Assembly (NCBI RefSeq): GCF_001865575.2
Contig: NZ_CP017561.2
Location: 372,001 to 436,000 of the forward strand
Length of the DNA: 64,000 nt
Source: Paraburkholderia sprentiae WSM5005
GTDB lineage: Bacteria > Pseudomonadota > Gammaproteobacteria > Burkholderiales > Burkholderiaceae
Reading direction: 5' to 3'
Positions within the stretch are counted from its first letter, which is position 1, and each line of letters begins with the position of its first letter. A model generated the notes under the pieces. That model did not search any database, was not told the DNA's origin, and saw nothing but the letters and a program-made list of their open reading frames with translations. This document shows, piece after piece, positions 36,579 through 45,183 of this stretch. The position numbers and the translations under genes were made by a program.

Positions 36579-36752
36579 ATCCAAACCCAGCTTTTCCCCG
36601 ATCCGCAGATTTTTTTCTCGCCGACCCTCAACCCGCTTCCGATTGCTGCCGATATCCAAAGGTTGGCACGTAAAGGACTTGCATCGATGCGGCCCGACGC
36701 ACCGATAGCGAGCGCGCGCTCCCGCCCTCGGAACGATTGACGTTCGGAACCC

Positions 36753-39700
36753 ATGATTCCTTATTTATCGAAGCGGCTGCTGATCAATATCGCGGTCGTG
36801 GTCGTCGCGGTCGGTGCGAACGCGTTCGTCGCGTACACGCAGATTGGCGGGCAGCGCGACGCTGATGCGCGCCTGCAGCGCTCGACCAGCGTGCGCCAGA
36901 ACCTCGATGCGTATCGCGCCGCGCTCGATAGCGCGCTCGCCGCGCTGCACGGCCTGAAAGGATCGGGCAAGCCGGTGCCGCCCGAGCTGGCCGCTTCGAT
37001 GACGAAAACACTCACGAGCCGCGAGCACGCACTGCACGACGAGCTCGCGAGCGAGCCGGACATGTCCGGGGCGCTAGACAACCTGAGCGCGGCTCGGCAC
37101 GCGTTGCAGGACGACGTCGAGGACACGCTGCGCAACGACGCGAGCGACCCGCGCGGCGCTGGCAGCGCGGCCCCTCTGGACGCACCATTCGACCCATCCC
37201 TCGAACGCTCCGCTGACACCGCGCCGTCAAACTCGCATCTTGTTCTCGCGCTCGAGCGTGTCGAAGCCGCGCTCGCCACCTTGCGCCGCGAGGAAAGCCG
37301 TTCGTTGCAGACTTCGCTCGCGGCATCGGCGAACGACAGCGAGCGCGCGATGTTCGTGCTGCTCGTGACGATGCTCACCGGCAGCGCGCTGCTGATGCTC
37401 ACGTTCGGCGCGCGCGAGAACAGCGCGCGCGAAAAGCTGCACAGCGCCCGCGCGCGGGTGCGCAACGACGAGCGCTTTCGCAGCCTGTTCGACGATCACA
37501 CGGTGCCGATGTACATCTTCGATCGCGACTCGCTGTGCTTTCTCGCCGTCAACGCGGCCGCGATCCAGCAATACGGCTACACGGAAAGCGAGTTTCTGGG
37601 GATGACGATTCGCGCGATCCGCCCGAACTCCGAAATCAGCCGCCTGGAGAAGCATCTGCAACGGAGCGCCGACCTGCGCCAGAACCACACGATGGCGGGT
37701 ATCTGGCGGCATCGGCGTAAGGACGGCTCGATCATCAGCGTGAACGTGTCGTGTCACGCGCTGAACTTCATGGGCCGCGACGCCGCCTTCGTGCTGGCGG
37801 ACGACGTGACCGACCAGATCAACGCCGAAGCCGAAGCGCAGCGCTCGAACCAGATGCTCGAAGCGGTGATCGACAACATACCGCAGCGCATCTTCTGGAA
37901 GGATCTGAACTCGCGCTATCTCGGCTGCAACATGGCGTTCGCGCGCGACGCGGGGCTCGCGTATCCCGAACAGGTGGTCGGCAAGAGCGACACCGACCTG
38001 GCGTGGCGCGCGTTCGCCGATCTGCTCAACGAGCAGGATCGCCAAGTCGTGAGCACCGGCGTGCCGAAGATGAATGTCGAGGTCGACTTCGTGATCGACG
38101 GCGTGCATCGCACGACGGTCACGAGCAAGCTGCCGTTCACCGACGGCAACGGCCAGGTGATCGGCGTGCTCGGCTCGTACACCGACATCACCGAGCGCAA
38201 GCGCGCCGATCTCGCGCTGCGTCTGCAAAGCCGTGCGCTCGACGCGAGCGTCAACGCCATCTTGATCACCGCGCCGTCGCCGTCGGGCAATCTGATCGAA
38301 TACGTGAATCCGGCGTTCATGCGCATCACCGGCTACGATCCCGCCGAAGTGATCGGCCAAGACTGCCGCGTGCTGCAACGTGACGACCGCGACCAGGAGG
38401 GCGTCGCGTTGATCCGCGAAGCGCTCGCGGCGAACCGCGAGGTCAGCGCGGTGGTGCGCAACTATCGCAAGGACGGCGCGCTGTTCTGGAATCAGCTGTT
38501 CATCGCGCCGGTGCCGAACGCGGAAGGCGTGATCACGCATCATATCGGCGTCATCAACGACGTGACTGAGCTGATTCGCTATCAGGAGCAGCTCGAATAC
38601 CAGGCCAACTACGACGGCCTCACGCGGTTGCCGAATCGCAACCTGCTGCGCGACCGGCTCGAACATGCGCTCGTCGTCGCGCAGCGGCACCATACGGGCG
38701 TCGCGGTGGTGTTCCTCGATCTCGACGGCTTCAAGAACGTCAACGACAGCCTCGGCCATAGCGTCGGCGACCGCCTGCTGAGTGTGGTCGCCGAACGGCT
38801 CGCGCGCTGCTCGCGCACGAGCGACACGGTTGCGCGCCACGGCGGCGACGAGTTCGTGATCGTGATGACCGACACCGTCGACGAGCAATCGCTGATCACG
38901 TGGATGGAGCGCGTGCGGGCGTCGATCGCCGAGCCGGTGTGGCTCGACGGCACCGAACTGTACGTCGGCTGCAGTATGGGCGCGAGCCTGTTCCCGCAGG
39001 ACGGCGAGGATGCCGAAACGCTGATGAAGAAGGCCGACGTCGCGATGTACCGCGCGAAGGACCTGGGGCGCAACACGTTCCAGTTCTACCAGCCGGAGAT
39101 GAACGCGAGCGCCGGCGCGCGCCTGAATCTCGAACGACGCCTGCGCCGCGCACTGCGCGACAAGGAGTTCCTGCTGCACTACCAGCCGCAGGTCGAGATC
39201 GGCAGCGGACAGATCGTCGGTATCGAGGCGCTGGTGCGCTGGCACGATCCCGAGGTCGGGCTGGTGCCGCCGTCGTCGTTCATTCCGCTGGCCGAGGAAA
39301 GCGGGCTGATCGGGCCGCTGTCGGAGTGGGTGCTGCGCGAGGCGTGTCGCCAGAACAAGGCGTGGCAGGATCAGGGCTTGCCGCCGGCACGCGTGTCGGT
39401 GAATCTGTCCGCGCGCGTGTTCCAGCAGCGTGACATCGCCAAGCTCGTCACCCAGGTGCTCGACGAGACCGGGCTCGAACCGAAGTATCTCGAACTCGAG
39501 CTGACCGAAAGCACGATCATGCGCAACGCGGAAGAAGCGGTGTCGATGCTCAACGAACTGCACGCACTCGGCATCGGTCTCGCGATCGACGACTTCGGCA
39601 CCGGCTATTCGAGCCTCAGCTACCTGAAGCGCTTTCCGGTGGACCGCTTGAAGATCGATCGCTCGTTCGTGTCGGATATCGGCATGTCGGGTGACGACGA

Positions 39701-39908
39701 GACGATCACGTCGGCGATCATCGCGCTCGCGCATTCGCTGAAGCTGCAGGTGATCGCCGAGGGCGTGGAAACGTCCGCGCAACTCGACTTCCTGAAGGAA
39801 CGCGCGTGCGACGAAATGCAGGGCTTCTATTTCGCCAGGCCGCTAACGACGGAAGCGATTTCCGAGTTGCTGCACGGCGGTTTGGAGCGGGAGCTGGAGC
39901 CAGCGTGA
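36753..39908 (+). CDS. membrane-anchored PAS/LOV-like-GGDEF-EAL protein (c-di-GMP turnover)
   Basis: A 1051-residue protein. TM1 is at about residues 9-29, a periplasmic region to about 198, and TM2 at about 199-220. Then come PAS1 (about 240-355), PAS2 (about 365-485) and PAS3 (about 490-610). GGDEF is intact at 697-701 with an inhibitory RxxD site (R688-D691), and the EAL domain (about 790-1040) keeps EAL at 825-827, DDFGTGYSS and AEGVET. Both synthase and phosphodiesterase activities are possible. PAS3 resembles a LOV domain: C538 in GQDCRVLQ, N570 and N580 in NYRKDG-x-x-FWN, but Ile601 replaces the usual Gln. A light or redox sensing role is inference. Confidence 0.95.
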   Translation: MIPYLSKRLLINIAVVVVAVGANAFVAYTQIGGQRDADARLQRSTSVRQNLDAYRAALDSALAALHGLKGSGKPVPPELAASMTKTLTSREHALHDELASEPDMSGALDNLSAARHALQDDVEDTLRNDASDPRGAGSAAPLDAPFDPSLERSADTAPSNSHLVLALERVEAALATLRREESRSLQTSLAASANDSERAMFVLLVTMLTGSALLMLTFGARENSAREKLHSARARVRNDERFRSLFDDHTVPMYIFDRDSLCFLAVNAAAIQQYGYTESEFLGMTIRAIRPNSEISRLEKHLQRSADLRQNHTMAGIWRHRRKDGSIISVNVSCHALNFMGRDAAFVLADDVTDQINAEAEAQRSNQMLEAVIDNIPQRIFWKDLNSRYLGCNMAFARDAGLAYPEQVVGKSDTDLAWRAFADLLNEQDRQVVSTGVPKMNVEVDFVIDGVHRTTVTSKLPFTDGNGQVIGVLGSYTDITERKRADLALRLQSRALDASVNAILITAPSPSGNLIEYVNPAFMRITGYDPAEVIGQDCRVLQRDDRDQEGVALIREALAANREVSAVVRNYRKDGALFWNQLFIAPVPNAEGVITHHIGVINDVTELIRYQEQLEYQANYDGLTRLPNRNLLRDRLEHALVVAQRHHTGVAVVFLDLDGFKNVNDSLGHSVGDRLLSVVAERLARCSRTSDTVARHGGDEFVIVMTDTVDEQSLITWMERVRASIAEPVWLDGTELYVGCSMGASLFPQDGEDAETLMKKADVAMYRAKDLGRNTFQFYQPEMNASAGARLNLERRLRRALRDKEFLLHYQPQVEIGSGQIVGIEALVRWHDPEVGLVPPSSFIPLAEESGLIGPLSEWVLREACRQNKAWQDQGLPPARVSVNLSARVFQQRDIAKLVTQVLDETGLEPKYLELELTESTIMRNAEEAVSMLNELHALGIGLAIDDFGTGYSSLSYLKRFPVDRLKIDRSFVSDIGMSGDDETITSAIIALAHSLKLQVIAEGVETSAQLDFLKERACDEMQGFYFARPLTTEAISELLHGGLERELEPA

Positions 39909-39972
39909 GGGAGTGCGAGCAGCCTGACACGCGGCGCCCGGTGTCGCCGCGTGTCGCGTCAACAAACGCCGC

Positions 39973-40584
39973 TCACTCCGCCGGCGTGTCCTTGAACACG
40001 GGCAGGTTTTCCGCGAATGCGGAAAACTCCTCGAGCCGCGGATGATCGGCCTTGCTGACGGCCTGCGGCAGCATCATGTGCGTGAATTGCCATGCGACGG
40101 CGACGGCGACGTCCGCCGCGCTGAATTGCTCCTGCGTATCGGGCAGCGGCCCTTCACCCAACTCGTGTTCGAGTCCTGCATAGGCGGCGAGCAGTTGCGC
40201 GCGCACGCGCTCGACCCACGGTTCGTGCTGCTTCTCCTGAGGCCGCAGATTGCGCTCGTAGACGATCTGCACGCTCTTTTCGCACGCGGCGAGCGCGAGA
40301 CCCGTCAGACCCGCGGCGCGCAACGCCGCATCGGCTTGCGTCGGGAACAGCGGGGTGGGACCCGCTAGCGTCGCCAGATACTGCAGGATCACCGTCGAAT
40401 CCATCAGGATCGTGCCATTGTCGGCGACGAGCGTCGGCGCCTTCACGACCGGGTTGATCTTCGCGAACTGGTCGTAGGTGCGGAATACCGAAATCGACTC
40501 GTGTCCGAAGTCGAGTGCGAGGAGCTTCATGCAGATGGCGACGCGCCGCACGTAGGGCGAGTCGAGCATTCCGATCAGTTTCAT
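39973..40584 (-). CDS. glutathione S-transferase family protein
   Basis: A 203-residue protein with an N-terminal thioredoxin-like domain (LDSPYVRRVAICMKLL, with SPYVRR as the glutathione region) and KAPTLV plus MDSTVILQYL (the SNAIL/TRAIL-like part). A helical C-terminal domain follows, with FSAADVAVAVAWQF in the N-capping box position. Class cannot be set with confidence. It is followed (downstream in its direction) by the end of the GGDEF-EAL gene, convergent with a 64-bp gap. Confidence 0.9.
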   Translation of the reverse strand: MKLIGMLDSPYVRRVAICMKLLALDFGHESISVFRTYDQFAKINPVVKAPTLVADNGTILMDSTVILQYLATLAGPTPLFPTQADAALRAAGLTGLALAACEKSVQIVYERNLRPQEKQHEPWVERVRAQLLAAYAGLEHELGEGPLPDTQEQFSAADVAVAVAWQFTHMMLPQAVSKADHPRLEEFSAFAENLPVFKDTPAE

Positions 40585-40656
40585 CTCGTTTCCATTAGAA
40601 GAGCGGCTATGGAGCGCCCGGGCCTCATGCGCTGATCCGCGCTGATCCGCGCTGGC

Positions 40657-41052
40657 TCAGTCCAGCACGGGCAGCGCGCGCGGACGGCGGTCGCTGTCGG
40701 TGGCGACGTAGGTGAGAATCGCTTCGGTGACCTTGACGACTTCCTGCGCGAGCCTCATGCGCTGCGCGTAGACTTCGACCGACACCGTCACCGAGGTATT
40801 GCCGGTCTTCACGATATCCGCGTAAAAGCTGAGCAGATCGCCGACGAACACCGGCTGCTTAAACAGGAAAGAATTGACCGCGATCGTCGCGACCCGCCCA
40901 TTCGCGCGACGGCTTGCCGGAATCGAGCCGGCGATGTCGACCTGCGCCATGATCCAGCCGCCGAACACGTCGCCGTGAATGTTCGCATCCGATGGCTGCG
41001 GCATCACGCGCAGCGCGCACGGCTTGGACGGAAGTTGAAGAAGATCGGTCAT
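40657..41052 (-). CDS. acyl-CoA thioesterase, YciA-like hotdog family
   Basis: A 131-residue hotdog-fold thioesterase. The catalytic block is ANIHGDVFGGWIMAQVDIAG (about residues 22-41), with the Asp in HGDVFGG, as in YciA/acyl-CoA thioesterase II small forms. The substrate-lid block NSFLFKQPVFVGDLLSFYA follows. The start at 41052 has AAGGA eight bases before it. It probably hydrolyses medium or broad-range acyl-CoA. It is divergent from the Atm1-type exporter. Confidence 0.9.
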   Translation of the reverse strand: MTDLLQLPSKPCALRVMPQPSDANIHGDVFGGWIMAQVDIAGSIPASRRANGRVATIAVNSFLFKQPVFVGDLLSFYADIVKTGNTSVTVSVEVYAQRMRLAQEVVKVTEAILTYVATDSDRRPRALPVLD

Positions 41053-41260
41053 CGGGACATCCTTGGGAAACGTATTCACGCGTATTGACGCGCATGATGT
41101 ATTGGCTGGACCGGCGCGCGAGTCGCGGACCATGAAAAGCGGCGCCAGCCGGCTTCTGCGACAATACGAAGATCAGGAATTGTACGGGAAAGCGCCCAGT
41201 GAAGCGCGCAAGCTGCGCGCCGCTGCGAACTCCGGCAGGTCCACACTCTCCCCACGATTT

Positions 41261-43159
41261 ATGCGCCGCACGCCTTCCTCCGAACCCTCGCCGATTTCCA
41301 CCCAACCTCGCAACGATTGGCAGACTATCCTGTCGCTGCTGCCGTACCTCGCGACCTACAAATGGCGGGTCGGCTTCGCGCTCAGCTGCCTGATCGGCGC
41401 GAAGGTCGCGAACCTCGGCGTGCCGATCGTGATGAAGCGCATCGTCGATAGCCTCGCGTCGGTCCGGCATCTGACCGCGCTCGGCCGCGCGCAGGATGCG
41501 CCCGGCATCGTGCTGCTCGGCGGGGTCGGCTTGCTGGTGGTCGCGTATGCGGTGGTGCGGCTATCGACGTCGCTCTTCACCGAATTGCGCGAAATGCTGT
41601 TTTCGAAAGTGACGGAAAGCGCGGTGCGCCAACTCGCGCTGAAGGTGTTCCGCCATCTGCACGGGCTGTCGCTGCGCTTTCATCTGGAGCGGCAGACGGG
41701 CGGCATGTCGCGCGATATCGAACGCGGCACGCGCGGCATCACGCAACTGATTTCCTATTCGCTGTACAGCATCCTGCCGACGCTCGTCGAAGTCGGTCTC
41801 GTGCTGGGCTTTTTCGTCGTCAAATACGAGGCCTATTACGCGATCGTCACGTTCGTCGCGCTCGCGGTGTACATCGTGTTCACGGTGAAGGTCACCGAGT
41901 GGCGCACGCACTTTCGCCGCACGATGAACGAACTCGATTCGAAAGCGAATTCGCGCGCGATCGACTCGCTGCTCAACTACGAGACCGTCAAGTACTTCGG
42001 CAACGAGGAGTGGGAGGCGAGCCGTTACGACGAAAATCTGAAGCGCTACCGCGCGGCGGCGATCAAGTCGCAGCGCTCGTTGTCGGCGCTGAACTTCGGG
42101 CAGCAGGCGATCATCGGCACCGGGCTCGTGTTCATCCTGTGGCGCGCGACCCAGGGCGTGATGGCCGGACGCTTGACGCTGGGCGACCTGGTGCTGATCA
42201 ACACGTTCATGCTACAGCTGTATATTCCGCTGAATTTTCTCGGTGTGGTCTATCGCGAGCTGAAGCAGAGCTTGACCGACATGGACCGCATGTTCTCGCT
42301 GCTCGGCGCGCCGCAGGAAGTGCCCGACGCGCCCGATGCGGTGGCCCTGCAGGTAAGCGGCGCGCAGGTGCGCTTCGACAACGTGAGATTCGCGTACGAG
42401 CCTGCGCGGCAGATTCTGCACGACGTCAGCTTCACGATCGCGGCCGGCACGACGACGGCGGTGGTCGGCCACAGCGGCTCGGGCAAGTCGACGCTCGCGC
42501 GGCTGCTATTTCGTTTCTACGATCTGGACCGCGCGGCGGGCGGCGCGATCCGGATCGACGGGCAGGACATCCGCGACGTCGCGCAGGATTCGCTGCGCGC
42601 GTCGATCGGCATCGTGCCGCAGGACACGGTATTGTTCAACGACTCGATCTACTACAACATCGCGTACGGGCGGCCGTCGGCCACGCGCGACGAAGTGATC
42701 GCGGCGGCGCGCGCCGCACATATCCACGAGTTCATCGAAAGTCTGCCGAAGGGCTACGACACGCCGGTCGGCGAGCGCGGGCTCAAGCTCTCCGGCGGTG
42801 AAAAACAGCGCGTCGCGATTGCGCGAACCATCCTGAAGAATCCGCCGATCCTGCTGTTCGACGAAGCGACGTCCGCGCTCGATTCGCGCTCCGAGCGCGC
42901 GATCCAGCACGAGCTCGACCTGATCGCGCGCGAACGTACGACGCTGATCATCGCGCACCGGCTGTCGACGGTCGTGCACGCGCAGCAGATCATCGTGATG
43001 GACAAGGGGCGCATCGTCGAGCGCGGCACGCACGCTGAGCTATTGCGCGCGAACGGTCTGTTCGCGCAGATGTGGGCGTTGCAGCAGCGCGCCGCGCAGA
43101 CACCGGAGGCGGTGGAAGGGGCGGAAACCGTCGGCGCGAGCGAGAGCCCGGCGAAGTAA
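41261..43159 (+). CDS. Atm1/HMT1-type ABC transporter, fused permease-ATPase
   Basis: A 632-residue half-transporter. The membrane domain (about residues 25-310) contains SLLNYETVKYFGNEEWE, a signature of Atm1/ABCB7-type exporters of glutathione-linked sulfur or metal compounds. The ATPase has Walker A GHSGSGKST, signature LSGGEKQRVAIART, Walker [13 protein letters not shown] and the H-loop IAHRLSTVVH. The start at 41261 is taken because a -10-like ACAATA near 41161 lies upstream; an ATG at 41132 would add 43 residues, with no good ribosome-binding site for either. The C-terminal 20 residues are Ala/Glu-rich. The gene ends three bases before the convergent murU stop. Confidence 0.9.
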   Translation: MRRTPSSEPSPISTQPRNDWQTILSLLPYLATYKWRVGFALSCLIGAKVANLGVPIVMKRIVDSLASVRHLTALGRAQDAPGIVLLGGVGLLVVAYAVVRLSTSLFTELREMLFSKVTESAVRQLALKVFRHLHGLSLRFHLERQTGGMSRDIERGTRGITQLISYSLYSILPTLVEVGLVLGFFVVKYEAYYAIVTFVALAVYIVFTVKVTEWRTHFRRTMNELDSKANSRAIDSLLNYETVKYFGNEEWEASRYDENLKRYRAAAIKSQRSLSALNFGQQAIIGTGLVFILWRATQGVMAGRLTLGDLVLINTFMLQLYIPLNFLGVVYRELKQSLTDMDRMFSLLGAPQEVPDAPDAVALQVSGAQVRFDNVRFAYEPARQILHDVSFTIAAGTTTAVVGHSGSGKSTLARLLFRFYDLDRAAGGAIRIDGQDIRDVAQDSLRASIGIVPQDTVLFNDSIYYNIAYGRPSATRDEVIAAARAAHIHEFIESLPKGYDTPVGERGLKLSGGEKQRVAIARTILKNPPILLFDEATSALDSRSERAIQHELDLIARERTTLIIAHRLSTVVHAQQIIVMDKGRIVERGTHAELLRANGLFAQMWALQQRAAQTPEAVEGAETVGASESPAK

Positions 43160-43162
43160 AGC

Positions 43163-43876
43163 TCAGCGCGAGCGCAACAGCCGATCGAGCGCTTCCAGCT
43201 GCGCCTGCGTGCCGACGTTCTCCCACACGCCCTCATACAGCTCGCCGCTCGCCAGCCCACGCGCGATCGTGTCACGGTAATACGGGCGCAGCGCGCGCCG
43301 CGTGCCGCGCGGCAGATCGCGGAACATGCGCGTGTCGTAGAGCCCGAAACTGCCGAACGTGACGCGCGGCTGCGCCTCGAGCGACAGCAGGCCGTCGACG
43401 AGACCGAAGTCGCCGTTCGGATGAAACGTTGGATTCGGCACCATCACCAGATGCATGCCGGCCTCGGGCAGCGCCTTCAGCTCGCCGGCGCGTGCATGCA
43501 GCGCGGCGTAGTCGTATTCGGTATATACATCGCCGGCCACCGCGACGAACACGTGGTCCGCGCCGTCATCGGTCAGTAGCGGCAGCGCCTGGGCGATGCC
43601 GCCCGCGGTCTCGAGCGCCTCATGCTCGGGCGAGTAGCGTAGCTCCACCTGCCAGCGCGAACCGTCGCCGAGCGCGGCTTCGAGCTGCGCGCCGAGCCAC
43701 GCATGATTGATCACGATGCTGCGGATGCCGGCGCGTGCGAGCCGTTCGATCTGCCACACGATCAGCGGCTTGCCGCCCACTTCGAGTAAGGGCTTCGGGC
43801 ATGCGTCCGTCAACGGACGCATGCGCTCGCCGCGGCCCGCGGCGAAAATCATCGCTTTCTTCACGGACATCGTCAT
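43163..43876 (-). CDS. murU: N-acetylmuramate alpha-1-phosphate uridylyltransferase MurU
   Basis: A 237-residue nucleotidyltransferase of the peptidoglycan-recycling pathway that makes UDP-MurNAc directly, bypassing de novo synthesis (and fosfomycin action). The signature AAGRGERMRPLTDACPKPLL at about residues 12-31 and AGDVYTEYDY (metal/product site) are present. The gene begins four bases after the amgK stop, and the two enzymes act in sequence. A second ATG two codons later is an equally good start. Confidence 0.9.
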   Translation of the reverse strand: MTMSVKKAMIFAAGRGERMRPLTDACPKPLLEVGGKPLIVWQIERLARAGIRSIVINHAWLGAQLEAALGDGSRWQVELRYSPEHEALETAGGIAQALPLLTDDGADHVFVAVAGDVYTEYDYAALHARAGELKALPEAGMHLVMVPNPTFHPNGDFGLVDGLLSLEAQPRVTFGSFGLYDTRMFRDLPRGTRRALRPYYRDTIARGLASGELYEGVWENVGTQAQLEALDRLLRSR

Positions 43877-43879
43877 CGG

Positions 43880-44959
43880 TCAGAAGGTGTAGCCGATTTC
43901 CTGCGCGCGGCCTTCCAGGTCGTCGAGCAGTTTCGCGAACCCGCGCAGCGGCGCATAGCGCTCCGCCACCTTGCGTGCATAGCCGATGAAGCGCGGCAGG
44001 TCGTTCATGTAGTGCGCCTTGCCGTCGCGGTAGTTGATGCGGCAGAACAACCCGAGCACCTTGATGTGCCGCTGCAGCCCCATCCATTCGAGCTGGCGGT
44101 AGAACTCGCCGAAATCGGCATCGACCGGCAGGCCGGCTTTTTTCGCGCGCTCCCAGTAGTACGCGAAGCAGTCGAGCTCGAACGCCTCGTCCCAGCTGAG
44201 GAACGCGTCGCGCAGCAGCGACACGACGTCGTACGTGATCGGTCCGTACACCGCGTCCTGGAAGTCGAGCACGCCGGGGTTCACCGGGTTGGGCGCCGAG
44301 GCGATCATCAGATTACGCGGCATGAAATCGCGCAGCATGAAGCTTTGCGGCTGGGCGCGCGCGCTCGCGATCAGCAGCGCGAACGTGCGATCGAGCAGTG
44401 TGCGCGTGGCGGCGTCGAGCTCGCGGCCGAGGTGCCGGCCGATGAACCACTCGGGCATCAGTTCCAGCTCGCGGTGCAGGAACGCTTCGTCGAACGGCGG
44501 CAGCACGTCTTCGCGCGAGGCGAGCTGCCAGCGGATCAGCGCGTCGAGCGCGTCGCGCATCAGCGTGCGGGCCGCGCGGGTGTCGCCCGCGGCCTGCGCG
44601 TCGGTCAGTGCGCCGAGGTACGACGCGGTGCCGAGATCGGTGACGAGCATGAAGCCCGCGTCGAAGTCGGCTTCGAGCACGCGCGGCACGTGCACGCCGG
44701 CAGCCTCGAGCAGTTGCGCGATCTGCGCGAATTCGCGGCATTTTTCAGGCGGCGGCGCGTCGACGGCAATCAGCGTGGCCGCGCCATTGCCTTGCGCAGC
44801 CTTACCGGCAAGCCGGAAATAACGGCGGAAACTGGCGTCGGACGATGCCGGAACGAGGGTGTCTGGCTCGAGCGCATGGCGCGCCGCGTGGCCTTGCAGC
44901 CAGGCCTTGAGCAGGGAGAGACGGGTGTCGGTGAAGTCTTGGATGGCAGGCAGCGTCAT
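43880..44959 (-). CDS. amgK: N-acetylmuramate/N-acetylglucosamine 1-kinase AmgK
   Basis: A 359-residue aminoglycoside-phosphotransferase-fold sugar kinase that phosphorylates MurNAc at the anomeric position, giving the MurU substrate. The catalytic loop reads MLRDFMPRNLM, with D211 and N216; the position that is His in most APH-type HxDxxxxN loops is Leu. The metal-binding LDFQDAVYGPITYDVVSLLRD follows. The start at 44959 is the first ATG; an in-frame TTG 15 bases earlier is less likely. The gene is divergent from lptD with a TATAAT between them. Confidence 0.92.
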   Translation of the reverse strand: MTLPAIQDFTDTRLSLLKAWLQGHAARHALEPDTLVPASSDASFRRYFRLAGKAAQGNGAATLIAVDAPPPEKCREFAQIAQLLEAAGVHVPRVLEADFDAGFMLVTDLGTASYLGALTDAQAAGDTRAARTLMRDALDALIRWQLASREDVLPPFDEAFLHRELELMPEWFIGRHLGRELDAATRTLLDRTFALLIASARAQPQSFMLRDFMPRNLMIASAPNPVNPGVLDFQDAVYGPITYDVVSLLRDAFLSWDEAFELDCFAYYWERAKKAGLPVDADFGEFYRQLEWMGLQRHIKVLGLFCRINYRDGKAHYMNDLPRFIGYARKVAERYAPLRGFAKLLDDLEGRAQEIGYTF

Positions 44960-44998
44960 GAAAAGCGGCGGCAAATTCTGGGGGGCAACGTCTTGCCA

Positions 44999-45004
44999 TA
45001 TAAT
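44999..45004. promoter_or_regulatory. TATAAT between amgK and lptD
   Basis: A consensus TATAAT lies 40 bases from the amgK start and 180 bases before the lptD start. The reverse strand here reads ATTATA, with TATTAT one base over, so it could serve either gene. No convincing -35 was found for either direction. Confidence 0.45.
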
Positions 45005-45183
45005 ACCCCACGACTTTTTTGACGCGGCTCACACGCCAGCTTTCGCGTGCTCCGTTTTACCGCCCGCCTTATCATTCGGCAAATTGGCAATCCAGACGTG
45101 CAGCCGACTCTCCCGGTCGCGGTGTGCAGGCGGTGGATCGTGACGACGGAAACTTGCGCACGGGTCGACTCGCCAAACGATAC

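Noticed and set aside
36663..36685. Sigma-54-like promoter TGGCACG...TTGCA before the GGDEF-EAL gene
   Set aside because: The spacing between the GG and GC dinucleotides is 14 bases instead of the required 10, so it cannot be a -24/-12 promoter.
37227..39782. 851-codon minus-strand ORF opposite the GGDEF-EAL gene
   Set aside because: Composition is that of an antisense shadow in GC-rich DNA and the plus-strand gene has intact catalytic motifs.
40631..40655. Short direct repeat GCTGATCCGC x2 downstream of the thioesterase gene
   Set aside because: Only two full copies and a partial third; too short to call a repeat element.
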